Shown here one piece after another: positions 35,593 through 45,587 of a DNA stretch of 64,000 nucleotides. Origin of the DNA: Undibacterium sp. KW1 (GTDB lineage Bacteria > Pseudomonadota > Gammaproteobacteria > Burkholderiales > Burkholderiaceae_D); assembly GCF_009937955.1 (NCBI RefSeq), contig NZ_AP018439.1, positions 1,302,001 through 1,366,000 on the forward strand, in the 5' to 3' direction. Numbering within the stretch: the stretch's first letter is position 1; each line of letters begins with the position of its first letter. A program made the translations under genes and the position numbers. The notes under the pieces were generated by a model. That model searched no databases. It was not told the DNA's origin and saw only the letters and a program-made list of their open reading frames with translations.

Positions 35593-36375
35593 ATGCTGGC
35601 CAAAAAGAAAACTCTTTTACTGCTTGCGGGCATGTGTTTCAGTTTGCTTAGTTTGTTTACTCGGGCGGCACAGGCAGATGGTCTGGCAGATTTAAAAGCC
35701 TCCCTGGCACGCTTGCCAGGGCAAACACCAGTAAAAGCTGTCGTTGAAGCCAAAACCTGGAGTCGCCAGGGCGAAGGTAAAGACGCTGATGAACAAAATG
35801 GCCAGGCTAGCATCAGCCTTGATGACAGCCCGCGTGGCTTGCAAATTTTGTACAGCAAGGATTTATTGACGCGCCTCGAAACCGAAGAGCGCGCCAAGGA
35901 AAAAGACTCCAAAGCCAAAACCCCCACTATTGCTGCCATCAAGGAAGTCAATTCATCCGAATTGCGCCCCATGGTTTCTGCCGTGGGTAATCTTTCGCGG
36001 GTTCTTGAGAAAGCCATATTCAAAAGTGAAAAAGCCGACGCTAGCTACAATGGCAAGCCCGCGCGCTTGCTGAGTTTCGAGATACCTGTTGAAAAGCTCA
36101 GCGAAAAAGACCGCAAGTACGTTAAGAAATTCGAAGGCAGCCTGGAGGTCTGGATAGGCCAGGATGGTATCCCGCTTGCCAGCCGCATGCATCAGGCTAT
36201 CTCAGGGCGTGCTTTCGTCGTGATCAGCTTTGAAACAAAAAATGAAGAAGAGCTGGTGTATGGCGTCAGCGGTGACCGGCTGGTTGTCACAAAAAAAGAA
36301 AGCAAGAACAGCGGTTCAGGTGCCGGTGAAAAAGGTGAGATGCGCGTGGTCAAAACCTTGCAGGTGCAATCTTGA
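35593..36375 (+). CDS. Exported protein of unknown function
   Basis: 260 residues starting at the ATG at 35593, where AGGGG (35583-35587) is well placed. The signal peptide (MLAKKKTLLLLAGMCF...AAQA|D) is clear. The mature protein is rich in Lys, Glu and Asp, with two helical segments (about 30-50 and 95-120) and mostly beta strands after that (SLEVWIGQDGIPLASRMHQAISGRAF resembles outer-membrane lipoprotein-sorting-like half-barrel proteins). I could not assign a family with confidence. It lies between the exonuclease and S9 peptidase genes, all on the plus strand. Confidence 0.75.
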   Translation: MLAKKKTLLLLAGMCFSLLSLFTRAAQADGLADLKASLARLPGQTPVKAVVEAKTWSRQGEGKDADEQNGQASISLDDSPRGLQILYSKDLLTRLETEERAKEKDSKAKTPTIAAIKEVNSSELRPMVSAVGNLSRVLEKAIFKSEKADASYNGKPARLLSFEIPVEKLSEKDRKYVKKFEGSLEVWIGQDGIPLASRMHQAISGRAFVVISFETKNEEELVYGVSGDRLVVTKKESKNSGSGAGEKGEMRVVKTLQVQS

Positions 36376-36491
36376 TATCTTTGGACTTGCTGCAACGCAA
36401 CACCGATAATTCATAATTGTTTTGTCGATTTAATTTGGTTTGACATTACAATGTAGTGATGTAAAGTTCGTCTCTCAGAAAGGTAATTCCA

Positions 36492-39400
36492 GTGTTTAGC
36501 ACGCCTTATTCCTCTTCTTCTTCTGTGTCTTCCGTTTCTTCTGTTTCTTCCTTCGGCCACTACAAACAGCGTCATCTGCGTAAGCTGGCTGCTACTGCCT
36601 TACTGGTATGTCTGGCCTATGGTGCCTATGTTCCTGCGGTCCATGCTGCCCCGGTATTGGCAGATGGCGCAGCAGCCGCAGTCATTCCGGTGAGTGGAAA
36701 AAAAGTCATCAGCCATGATGTCTATGCAAACTGGCGCAGCATACAGGGCAGTGTCCTGAGCCGCGACGGCAACTGGGCAGCTTATGCCTTGGTAGGGCAA
36801 GAGTCAGATGGCGAGGTCGTTGTCAGGAATCTGAAAGATGGCCGCGAGTGGCGTGCACCACGCGGCACGACACCAGCCTTCAGTGCGGATGGCCGCTACC
36901 TGGCTTTTGCGATTGCGCCAACCAGGGTAGAGCTGGACAAGGCCAAGAAAGAAAAGAAGAAGGGTGATGACTTGCCCAAGTCTGGCCTGGGCATCATGAA
37001 TCTGGCGACGGGTAAAGTTGAAAACCTGGACAGGGTAAAGCGTTTTGCCTGGCCAGAAGAAGGCGGCAATTTCCTGGCAGTCTTGTTCGATGCACCCAAG
37101 GAAGCAAAGAAAGAGGCGAAGAAAGACGCCGAGCCTGCTGCCAAGGACGATGAAGATCAGCAAGCCGCTGCTGCCTCAGCCGCAGCAAAGAAAAAAGATA
37201 CAGGCACAGAATTCTTATTGATCGATGTGGCAAATGCCAAGCGCACCAGCTTCAAGGACGTTGCTGATTTTACCTGGGCAAAAAATGGGGAATTGCTGGC
37301 TTTCAATATCATCACCAAAGATGCACAGAAAGACGCTCAAAAAGACGCGCAAAAAGATACAAATAAAGACGCTGCGCGCGAAGGCGTTTACCTGATCAGC
37401 CCGCAAGACCTGACACCACGCACCGTCATGGCAGGTGCAGGCAGTTACAAGCACATGAATTTTGATGAGGCAGGCCGTCAACTGGCTTTCGTCAGCAATC
37501 GCGATGATCTCGCAAAGAAAAATGCGGAAGCCGAAAAGTCTGGCAAGAAAAATGCCGACACCGAGAAGGCTGACAAGGGCGATAAGTCTGATAAGGCCGA
37601 CAAAGCTGATAAGGCAGAAAAAGAAATTACTGCTTTCAACCTGTATTACTGGCGCGCAGGTGATAGCGAAGCCAAAGCGGTCGTGACGGCAAGCACCGCT
37701 GGCATGCCAGCAGGCTGGTTGCCCAGCGAGCATGGTAGCCTGAGCTTTAGCAAGGATGGCCAGCGCCTGTTCTTTGGCACTGCAGAATTGGCCAAGGCTG
37801 ATCCCAAGGATGCACCGGAGCCTTTCAAGGTTGATCTCTGGCACTGGAAAGACCCTGAACTGCAATCCATGCAAAAGGTCAAGGCAGAGAAAGAAAAACA
37901 ACGCAGCTATAAAGCAGTTTTCCACATTGCTGAGCAACGCTTTGTCCAGCTTGCCAACAAGAATATTCCAAATGTGCTGATCAATGATAACCCGCGTTTT
38001 GCCATGGGTGCCAGCGATGTGCCATACAAAATGCAGCAGTCTTGGGATGCACTGTATCACGATGCCTACGCAGTAGATTTACAAACTGGCCAGCCCCGTT
38101 TGCTGGCGCAAAAACTGCGCTATGTGCCCAGCCTGTCGCCAGGTGGCAAATACGTCATGGCCTTTGATGCCAATAGCAGTATCTGGTATTGCTGGTCAAC
38201 CGCTGACGGTAGCAAGATCAACCTGACAGGCAAAATCAAGGCACGCTTTGAAGATACCAAACGCGATACGCCAGAAGTCAAGGACGCCTATGGTTTTGCG
38301 GGCTGGACAGAAGATGATGCCAGTGTCGTTTTGTATGATCAGTTCGATCTCTGGGAAGTCAATCCACAGACACAAGCGAGCCGCAATGTGACTGCCGGCT
38401 ATGGCCGCAAGTATAATCTGGAATTGCGTTATGTTCCCGTCGATACCGAGAAAAAGCCGCCTGCAGATGAACCATCACCTGTCGCTGAATCCAAGGCTTT
38501 GCCAGCAGATTCATGGATGCTGGCAGCCACCAATGAAGGCAATCGCTCCACTGGTTATTACCAGCAGAACCCAAAATCTGGCGAGCCGGTAAAACTCATA
38601 CATGGCGATAAAATGTTTGCCGGCCTGATCAAGGCCAAGAAGGCCGATACGGTTTTGTTCACGCAGCAAAGCTTTACAGAATTCCCGGACTTGTGGAGCA
38701 GTAACCTGGCTTTGCAAAATCCGCAAAAAATCAGTAATGCCAATCCCCAGCAAGCCCAATTCAACTGGGGCAAGCAAGAGATGATTGAATACACCAGCCT
38801 CGACGGCAAGAAGCTCAAAGCCTTGCTGGCCAAGCCTGAGAATTTTGATCCGGCCAAAAAATATCCGATGATGGTCTACATCTATGAAAACATGTCAGAC
38901 AATCTGCATCGCTATGTTGCACCTGCCCCTGCCCAGAACATCAATGTCACCCGCTACCTGAGTAATGGCTACATCGTGCTGCGCCCGGACATCGTCTATA
39001 AAACCGGACACCCAGGCAAGAGCGCCTATAACGCTGTGGTACCGGCAGTGCAAAAAGTGCTGGCGCAAGGCTATGTCGATCCCAAACGCGTAGGTATACA
39101 AGGTCATAGCTGGGGTGCATATCAGGTCAATTACCTGATCACGCAAACCAATATGTTCCGTGCTGTCGAAGCTGGCGCATCCATGGCAAACATGATCAGC
39201 GGTTACGGCGGTATACGCTGGGGCACAGGCATGAGTCGCGCCTTCCAGTATGAAAAACAGCAAAGCCGTATTGGTGGTGCACCCTGGAACAAGACCGCAG
39301 AGTACATAGAAAATTCACCGATATTCTATGTCGATAAAGTGCAGACGCCTTACCTGACCATCCACAACGATGATGATGATGCAGTTCCGTGGTATCAGGC

Positions 39401-39647
39401 CATAGAATTCTTCACTGCATTGCGCCAGTTGGGTAAAGAGGCTTACTGGTTCAATTTCAATGGTGAAAAACACGGCCTCAAAGAACGTGACAACATAAAG
39501 TATTTCACGGTGCACATGGCTGAGTTCTTTGATCATTACCTGCTGGGCAGCCCGCGCCCTGAATGGATGGACAAGCCTGTGCCTTATCTGGAACGGGGCA
39601 AGCGGGATGTGATGGGGCAGTTCAAGCCTGTGGGGGGCGAAGGCTGA
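36492..39647 (+). CDS. S9-family peptidase (prolyl oligopeptidase/acylaminoacyl peptidase type)
   Basis: Exported serine peptidase, 1051 residues, starting with a GTG at 36492 preceded by AAAGG. The N-terminus is a Ser-rich stretch followed by a signal-like segment (ATALLVCLAYGAYVPAVHAAP). The beta-propeller region (about 70-700) carries unusual Lys/Asp/Glu-rich insertions, including a DAQK repeat (about 277-290) and a DK-rich run (about 355-380). The C-terminal alpha/beta hydrolase domain has GHSWGAY (Ser873), Asp962 in NDDDDAVP and His994 in EKHGL, a complete triad. The family cleaves short peptides; the substrate here is unknown. Confidence 0.93.
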   Translation: MFSTPYSSSSSVSSVSSVSSFGHYKQRHLRKLAATALLVCLAYGAYVPAVHAAPVLADGAAAAVIPVSGKKVISHDVYANWRSIQGSVLSRDGNWAAYALVGQESDGEVVVRNLKDGREWRAPRGTTPAFSADGRYLAFAIAPTRVELDKAKKEKKKGDDLPKSGLGIMNLATGKVENLDRVKRFAWPEEGGNFLAVLFDAPKEAKKEAKKDAEPAAKDDEDQQAAAASAAAKKKDTGTEFLLIDVANAKRTSFKDVADFTWAKNGELLAFNIITKDAQKDAQKDAQKDTNKDAAREGVYLISPQDLTPRTVMAGAGSYKHMNFDEAGRQLAFVSNRDDLAKKNAEAEKSGKKNADTEKADKGDKSDKADKADKAEKEITAFNLYYWRAGDSEAKAVVTASTAGMPAGWLPSEHGSLSFSKDGQRLFFGTAELAKADPKDAPEPFKVDLWHWKDPELQSMQKVKAEKEKQRSYKAVFHIAEQRFVQLANKNIPNVLINDNPRFAMGASDVPYKMQQSWDALYHDAYAVDLQTGQPRLLAQKLRYVPSLSPGGKYVMAFDANSSIWYCWSTADGSKINLTGKIKARFEDTKRDTPEVKDAYGFAGWTEDDASVVLYDQFDLWEVNPQTQASRNVTAGYGRKYNLELRYVPVDTEKKPPADEPSPVAESKALPADSWMLAATNEGNRSTGYYQQNPKSGEPVKLIHGDKMFAGLIKAKKADTVLFTQQSFTEFPDLWSSNLALQNPQKISNANPQQAQFNWGKQEMIEYTSLDGKKLKALLAKPENFDPAKKYPMMVYIYENMSDNLHRYVAPAPAQNINVTRYLSNGYIVLRPDIVYKTGHPGKSAYNAVVPAVQKVLAQGYVDPKRVGIQGHSWGAYQVNYLITQTNMFRAVEAGASMANMISGYGGIRWGTGMSRAFQYEKQQSRIGGAPWNKTAEYIENSPIFYVDKVQTPYLTIHNDDDDAVPWYQAIEFFTALRQLGKEAYWFNFNGEKHGLKERDNIKYFTVHMAEFFDHYLLGSPRPEWMDKPVPYLERGKRDVMGQFKPVGGEG

Positions 39648-40062
39648 TTAAGGCAGCAGAGTCCATTCGTGGCTCTTTGCTGGTTGACAGATTGGCCCGT
39701 GCTGGAATGTTTTAGCTTCATCTCCAAGCCATTTGCAAGCACCGCAGCGGGAGAGGTAAGGGTGAGGATGGTGTCCATTCGATAAACCGTATTCAAATTA
39801 TCGTCGCTCCAGCGAAGGCTGGAGGCTACCGGGCTGGCGCTCCAGTGGCGTTCGTCGTGCACTTGAGTCGTTATTAAAGCGATTGCCCTTCGTGGATACA
39901 AGCCGGGTCTCGGCCCGGCAGCCGAAATTCTTTCTTTGCGTCGCCAAAGAAAGAATTCAAAGAAAGGCGACCCAGGCGTCGCCGCCCCCTGAAGGGGTTC
40001 CCGTTTGTGCAGTACAAAAAATGGGAAGGCCCGAAACTCGCCTTCGGCCTTGCCCTTAGGAA

Positions 40063-40112
40063 CATGCGCTTGCAAGCGCATGCCGTTACGCAGGCGGACA
40101 GCATGCTGTCCG
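40063..40112. repeat. Double-palindrome element, copy B
   Basis: A 20-base palindrome CATGCGCTTGCAAGCGCATG (40063-40082) and an 18-base one (40095-40112, core GGACAGCATGCTGTCC), separated by about 13 bases. Order, spacing and the second core match copy A at 30261-30310. Confidence 0.6.
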
Positions 40113-40205
40113 AAACCCCTGCTACACCTCAAACAGCGGTCCTTCTTAATCCACTTTCTGTAATGCACAAACGGCGTCGACACATGGGAACTGCGGAAAG
40201 TCAAA

Positions 40206-40333
<128 letters not shown>

Positions 40334-40472
40334 TACCCCTTCGGCAGTAATCCAGATGATCTGAGCAAATTGCCAACAATGGCCAAACAAATCAAACACT
40401 GGCCCTCATAAAACTTCAAAAATGTCGTAAACGTCCAATACATACACCATGTAAGCAGGTAGCATCCACTAC

Positions 40473-41324
40473 ATGCACAGGACTGACATTACCCCCAAAG
40501 CGCAAACGCAAATCTGGCCAGCTAGTGGCCAGGCGGCTGAGCATGTGTTGATGTATCTCGTGCGCGATACCCGTGGCTGTCATCTGGATGGGCCGGATCA
40601 ACTGAATCGTTACCCTGCTACGCCATTCTGTTGCATCAGCTGGATGCTGGAAGGTGAGGTGAGTCTGCTGCAACAGGGAAAAACCAAACGTGAGCAGCGC
40701 TTGCCGCAGATATTTGTGGCTGGTTGCCAGAGCCAGTATGGGGTGTCCATGAACCTCGGTGACCGACATAGTTTCATGGCGGTGTTTTACTCGGATGCCT
40801 TTCATGTCTTGTTTGAGCCGGACCTGACGACAGTACAGGTCAGATTTGTCGATGCGATGGAGGTATTGAATCCGTCAGGGCTGGCATTGCTGCAGGCCGT
40901 TGCCCTGGCTGATACACATGCTGAGCGGCGCTCGCTGATTGAAAGCCATGTTACACAAAACAGCAGCTCCCTGCTTTTCAGCCCCTGGTCACGTTTGCGT
41001 AAGATGGGGCAGAACCTGAGTCTGCGCCTGAGTTGCAGCCTGCTTGGCGTAGGCGCGCGCCAGTTGCAAAGACGGGGCAGGAAGGAAGCTGGCCTGCCTT
41101 TGCTGGGTTTGTCGCGTTTATGGCGCGCCAAGCGCAGTCACACCCAGGTCTTGAGCGACCTGGCGCAGGGGTAGACTCCAAACTGGGCGGAACATGCAGA
41201 TGCCCTGGGTTATGCCGACCAATCCCACCTTATTCGCGACTGCAAGGAAGTATCAGGGCGCAGCCCACAGCAATTGCTCAACGATGCCAGAAAAAATGAA
41301 AGCGACTGGATTTACCGTATATAA
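40473..41324 (+). pseudogene. AraC-family transcriptional regulator with an internal amber codon
   Basis: A 283-residue AraC-type regulator interrupted by TAG at 41172-41174. The N-terminal part (about 1-140) is the effector domain of the RNA-polymerase-associated AraC class. The first helix-turn-helix continues to SDLAQG just before the stop, and the same frame carries on with TPNWAEHADALGYADQSHLIRDCKEVSGRSPQQL, the second helix-turn-helix and a normal end at TAA 41322-41324. One base change (TAG from CAG, giving Gln) would restore the full protein. Truncated, it lacks the second DNA-binding helix and would not be expected to work. The acyltransferase gene follows after 48 bases. Confidence 0.88.
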
Positions 41325-41372
41325 GCAATACGCCAGCCAGACCTGCTTCACGTTAACCTTGAACATGTATCT

Positions 41373-42575
41373 ATGACTACTGCTAATACTGATCAGCGCT
41401 TGCACTCCCTTGATAATCTCAGGGCCATTATGATGTGGCTGGGCATCGTCGTGCATGTATCGGTGAACTATATGATCAATCCATCACCTACGCCCTGGCG
41501 CGATAGCCAGACCAGTTTGCTGGCGGACTTATTGATCGTCTTCATCCATGCTTTTCGCATGCCTGTGTTTTTCATCCTGGCTGGATTTTTTGTTGCCATG
41601 TTGGTGGCAAAGCGTGGCATGGCAGCCATGCTGCGTCAGCGTGTACGCAAGCTGGTTTGGCCTTTCATGGTGTTCTGGCCTTTGCTGTTGATCTGCATGA
41701 GTTTGCTGGTGGCAGTGTATGCGCATCTGAATGCTTTTGGGACTATGGGTGTCGATTTTGAGTTGATTCCGAAAGTACCGGGCAGGCCGCGGGTATCACT
41801 GCTGCATCTGTGGTTCATCTATTACCTGTTCCTGTATTGTTTGGTGTATGCGCTGCTGCTGCGTTGGTCCGCCTTTGTTCCACTGGGGCTACAAGATGGT
41901 TTTGCCAATATATGGAAAATACTATGCAATAACTGGTGGGGTATATTTCTTCTGACATTACCTTTGGCGTTTGCCGGGAGCTTCTACCGCAATGGCATGG
42001 TAACGCCGCTGGGTTCTTTCATGCCGCACCCGGCAGAATTTATCCATAGCGGCATGTTTTTTAGCTGCGGGATTTTCCTGTATCGTTTTCAGGCAGATTT
42101 GCTGCCCCGTTTTGAGCGCAGGTGCTGGTCATATCTTTGCGCCGGCTTGCCAGTCTTTGTCGTGTTCCTGGCGTTGGTCAAAAGTGGTGGCAATACAGAG
42201 TCTGCCAACCCAGGCATGCAGGCCGTCATGGCGTATTTATACAATAGCGTGAGCTGGCTCTGGAGTTTTGCACTGATAGGCTTGTTTCTGCGTTATCTGC
42301 CAACTCAGAACCGTTTGCTGTCTTATCTGGCAGACAGTTCTTACTGGGTTTATCTGGTGCACATGCTGGCGACGATGGGCTTTGGCATCTTGCTATATCA
42401 CAGCCCTTTTGGCGCTATTGGAAGAATGATGTGCAATATCCTGCTGACCAGCCTGTTTTGCCTGCTGAGCTACCATCTGCTGGTGCGCCGCGGCTTGATA
42501 GAGCGCTTCCTGAATGGGGGCGCGAGCAAAAAAAACGTTGATGCAGGCTCGGTCAATCCAAGGGTTTCTGGCTAA
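41373..42575 (+). CDS. Acyltransferase family 3 membrane protein (OpgC/MdoC-like)
   Basis: 400-residue inner-membrane O-acyltransferase with about ten hydrophobic segments. The N-terminus has the family signature SLDNLRAIMMWLGIVVHVS with the conserved His, followed by FRMPVFFILAGFF. In this class the enzymes add acyl groups to sugars; the OpgC subgroup succinylates periplasmic glucans. Substrate not deducible here. No other glucan gene is near. The ATG at 41373 follows the AraC-type gene by 48 bases, so that regulator may once have controlled it. Confidence 0.87.
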   Translation: MTTANTDQRLHSLDNLRAIMMWLGIVVHVSVNYMINPSPTPWRDSQTSLLADLLIVFIHAFRMPVFFILAGFFVAMLVAKRGMAAMLRQRVRKLVWPFMVFWPLLLICMSLLVAVYAHLNAFGTMGVDFELIPKVPGRPRVSLLHLWFIYYLFLYCLVYALLLRWSAFVPLGLQDGFANIWKILCNNWWGIFLLTLPLAFAGSFYRNGMVTPLGSFMPHPAEFIHSGMFFSCGIFLYRFQADLLPRFERRCWSYLCAGLPVFVVFLALVKSGGNTESANPGMQAVMAYLYNSVSWLWSFALIGLFLRYLPTQNRLLSYLADSSYWVYLVHMLATMGFGILLYHSPFGAIGRMMCNILLTSLFCLLSYHLLVRRGLIERFLNGGASKKNVDAGSVNPRVSG

Positions 42576-42587
42576 ATTTTGCTAAGT

Positions 42588-42635
42588 CGTAGGCATATTC
42601 GTAGGCATATTCGTAGGCATATTCGTGGGCAAATA
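42588..42635. repeat. Four 12-base tandem repeats
   Basis: Three exact copies of CGTAGGCATATT (42588-42623) and a fourth imperfect one, just after the acyltransferase stop. It lies upstream of the symporter gene but carries no obvious promoter. Confidence 0.85.
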
Positions 42636-42751
42636 TCTCCTTATGCGCTTAGCTCATTGCCGGAATGAATTTCTGTATTTGCAAATAGCACAGTCTTTGG
42701 TGCATGATGGCAGGCATTAATCATCATGTCAGAAGCACAGGGAATTTGGAT

Positions 42752-44146
42752 ATGCAAACTTCAAATAACAAGGCGACTGTATCAGCATTGCCCAGCGGGC
42801 ATGGCGCACGCTGGTGGAAGTCTTTCGGACCGCAGATAGTCATAGGTTTATTGGCCGGGGTGGTGGTGGGGCTGATAGCACGTAACATGGGCACACAGGG
42901 TAGCGAGGCTAACTGGCTGCAGGTTGCGCTTGGTGCAATTGGTAATGCCTATGTGGGCCTCTTGAAACTCATGATCCCGCCGCTGATATTGACGGCAGTG
43001 GTCAGCAGCATTGCCAATTTGCGTCGTTTGCAAAACGCAGCGCAACTGGCAACACAGACTTTGATCTGGTTTGCGATTACTGCTTTTATCGCAGTAGCCA
43101 TAGGCCTCACAATAGGCCTGCTGGCGAATCCCAGTGCAGGTGCGGTAGTCGATGCTGCCAAGGCCAGTGCACCGTCCAGGACAGGTTCCTGGTGGGCTTT
43201 TCTGAATCAACTGTTACCGGGCAATATCTTGGGCATGACAGCCAGCAGCTCAGTCAAGCTGGTGGGGGAGAAAGCTGTTGCCTCCACACAGCTGGGTTTT
43301 AATGTCTTGCAATTGCTGGTGATCTCGATTGCAGTGGGCATCGCTGCACTCAAGGTCGGTGAGCGTGCCGAACCGCTGTTGCGTTTTACCGATGCAGTCG
43401 GTGCAGTGGTGCAAAAAATATTGTGGTGGATCATACGCCTGGCACCGATAGGTACGCTGGCCCTGCTGGGTGATGCGGTAGCCAGTTATGGCTGGGATGC
43501 GTTGGGCTCGCTCGCCAGTTTCAGTGCATCAGTGTATGTGGGTTTGCTGCTGGTCTTGTTCGTGGTGTATCCCTTGCTGGTCAAGCTGCATGGCTTGTCC
43601 GTGCGCCAGTATTTCACAGGCGTCTGGCCTGCAGTACAACTGGGATTTGTCTCACGCTCGTCCATGGGTACCATGCCTCTGACAGAGCGGGTGACCGAGC
43701 GTTATCTCGGTGTCCCGCGTGAGTATGCAGCCTTTGCCGTGCCATTGGGCGCAACCACCAAGATGGATGGCTGTGCCTCGATTTATCCGGCGATCTCAGC
43801 TATCTTTATCGCGCAATTCTATGGTCTGCATCTGGATGTCACGCAGTTAGCCTTGATTGCCCTGGTTTCTGTACTGGGCTCAACCGCGACTGCCGGTACA
43901 ACCGGTGCCACTGTCATGCTGACACTGACTTTATCTACCGTGGGCCTGCCATTGGAAGGTGTCGGCCTGTTGCTGGCTGTGGAACCCATCATTGATATGG
44001 GGCGTACTGCGGTCAATGTCGCAGGGCAAGCGCTGGTGCCGACGATAGTCGCCAAGCGCCTGGGTTTGCTGAATCTGGAACTCTATAATGCTGAGCGTAC
44101 TGCAGAAGCGCTCGAAGCTGAGCTTGTCGAGCGTCAGGCAGCATAA
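42752..44146 (+). CDS. Dicarboxylate/amino acid:cation symporter (DAACS family)
   Basis: Inner-membrane symporter for glutamate, aspartate or C4-dicarboxylates, 464 residues from the ATG at 42752, which follows AGGGA by eight bases (the frame is open from 42704). Hydrophobic segments and hairpins match GltP/DctA, with LKLMIPPLILTAVVSS, the serine-rich loop SRSSMGTMPLT, and the substrate-site stretch PLGATTKMDGCA in the C-terminal half. The usual NMDGT box is read here as KMDGC, a small difference. No two-component dctBD system is adjacent. Confidence 0.9.
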   Translation: MQTSNNKATVSALPSGHGARWWKSFGPQIVIGLLAGVVVGLIARNMGTQGSEANWLQVALGAIGNAYVGLLKLMIPPLILTAVVSSIANLRRLQNAAQLATQTLIWFAITAFIAVAIGLTIGLLANPSAGAVVDAAKASAPSRTGSWWAFLNQLLPGNILGMTASSSVKLVGEKAVASTQLGFNVLQLLVISIAVGIAALKVGERAEPLLRFTDAVGAVVQKILWWIIRLAPIGTLALLGDAVASYGWDALGSLASFSASVYVGLLLVLFVVYPLLVKLHGLSVRQYFTGVWPAVQLGFVSRSSMGTMPLTERVTERYLGVPREYAAFAVPLGATTKMDGCASIYPAISAIFIAQFYGLHLDVTQLALIALVSVLGSTATAGTTGATVMLTLTLSTVGLPLEGVGLLLAVEPIIDMGRTAVNVAGQALVPTIVAKRLGLLNLELYNAERTAEALEAELVERQAA

Positions 44147-44182
44147 GCCTGATAACGCTGGCGGCCTGTTGAGTCTATCGCG

Positions 44183-44617
44183 ATGAAGCGCATTAGCATC
44201 CTGGATGATGCGGCCGATTTGCCTTTGCAATTAGGCCCGTCTGCTTTTGTGCAGGACGATGTCAAGGCTGTTCTGCCAGTCAGCTTGCTGGAGTTTTATC
44301 AGGGTGCACCGGCCTGCCATTTGCTGGCCTGGAACGATAAAGATAGCGCAACGATGGGCCTGAGCACATCAGGCAGCGTTATCGTCTTTGAACGCGCCCG
44401 GCTGCTTGAATTGACGATCAATATTTTGCGGCGCGCCAAAGGGGCGGGCTGGATTTCTTTTGAGGCTGTGCTCACAGATCAGGACAAACCTCTGGTGTTG
44501 CTTGAGTCATTTACGTTTAATGAAGCTGGTCTGGCATGGCTGGAAGCGATGACTGCCGTTTTCGAGGCTGTGTTTGGCGTCAAGTCAATATTGATTGAGC
44601 ATGGCTATGATTGTTAA
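44183..44617 (+). CDS. Hypothetical protein
   Basis: A 144-residue protein without a signal peptide or membrane segment. It begins MKRISILDDAADLPLQLG and has alternating hydrophobic segments (SVIVFERARLLELTINILRRAKG and a C-terminal helix WLEAMTAVFEAVFGV). I could not place it in a family. It lies 36 bases after the symporter gene on the same strand; codon use looks like the neighbours. Confidence 0.7.
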   Translation: MKRISILDDAADLPLQLGPSAFVQDDVKAVLPVSLLEFYQGAPACHLLAWNDKDSATMGLSTSGSVIVFERARLLELTINILRRAKGAGWISFEAVLTDQDKPLVLLESFTFNEAGLAWLEAMTAVFEAVFGVKSILIEHGYDC

Positions 44618-44841
44618 ATTGTTTCAGAAGATGATGGATTTGATATGTCATAGCCATAAGTTTCAATATGAAAATGACCATTCTGAGCCAGTCTTGCAAC
44701 ATGGCGACAAGTCCCGCTTGTAAGCCACTGAAAATTGTTAAATACTGGAGTCGGGAAGGCTCAATTATTCATGGTCACTGTCTTTATATAAGCACTATGT
44801 AAGGAAAAGAAATGCCTGCCAAGCTTTGAAAGTCCATCATC

Positions 44842-45531
44842 GTGCGCGCATTTCTATTCATCTTTTTTTGCTGTACCTGTGCGTATGCCCACGCCCATGA
44901 GCAACTCGTGCAACGCGAGGTATTACGCTTTTCTTCTTCGCTTAGTGAAGCTGGTGAGGCCTTCGCAGACAGCAAAATTTTATTGGAAAAACTGTGCAGG
45001 CAGAGCGGCCTGAGTTGTAGCCTGACAGCATATCCACCCGGTCGTGCGGTTAAGATGCTGCAAGATAGTGAAACCGCAGGCGAGTTGCCGCGCTTTGAAG
45101 AATTTCAGAATCTGGCGCCAACAGCCAGCCGCGTTCCTACGGCTTTGGGTTATCTGAGCTTCAGTTTGCTGACGCGTGACAAAAATATAGTCGTGAAATC
45201 CATGGCCGACCTGAAGAGGCACAAAGTGTTTTATGTGCGCGGCAATGCGGCAATTGCAGCGCATAAAGAACTGGATAATCTCATACCAGTAGGCTCAGAA
45301 CATGATTGCGCCTACATGGTGTTAAGAAAACTGGGGGACGCCTGCATCATGACCAAATCGCTGGCGTTGAAAATGCTGGAAGGAAGCCAGGCTGCTGCAG
45401 ACAGCTACTACTTGCAAGATTTATTTTTCAAGCCAGTTTATTTATACCTGTCACCCCGTTATCAATATCTGCAAGAGATCCTCGATCAAAAACTCAGAAA
45501 CATGCGGCCAGAAGAAAAAATCGCACAGTAG
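44842..45531 (+). CDS. Periplasmic solute-binding-like protein (SBP_bac_3 type)
   Basis: A 229-residue exported protein starting with GTG at 44842; the signal peptide (MRAFLFIFFCCTCAYAHA|H) is clear. The rest follows the extracellular solute-binding family 3 pattern, with RFSSSLSEAGEAFADSKILLEKLCRQSG, AYPPGRAVKMLQ and the GYLSFSLLTRDKN strand, as in proteins related to amino-acid sensors or stand-alone periplasmic proteins. No ABC permease is nearby. The upstream 224 bases hold no gene I can support. Substrate unknown. Confidence 0.8.
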   Translation: MRAFLFIFFCCTCAYAHAHEQLVQREVLRFSSSLSEAGEAFADSKILLEKLCRQSGLSCSLTAYPPGRAVKMLQDSETAGELPRFEEFQNLAPTASRVPTALGYLSFSLLTRDKNIVVKSMADLKRHKVFYVRGNAAIAAHKELDNLIPVGSEHDCAYMVLRKLGDACIMTKSLALKMLEGSQAAADSYYLQDLFFKPVYLYLSPRYQYLQEILDQKLRNMRPEEKIAQ

Positions 45532-45552
45532 CGAAATTTCAATATAAAGGTG

Positions 45553-45581
45553 TTTACCTAAGTATTGGTTTGCGCTATATT
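45553..45581 (+). promoter_or_regulatory. Promoter of the ArsR-family gene, likely leaderless
   Basis: TTTACC (45553-45558), 17-base spacer, TATATT (45576-45581). The expected transcription start is about seven bases downstream, at the A of the ATG at 45588, and no ribosome site precedes that ATG, so the message may have no leader. Confidence 0.6.
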
Positions 45582-45587
45582 ATCCGC

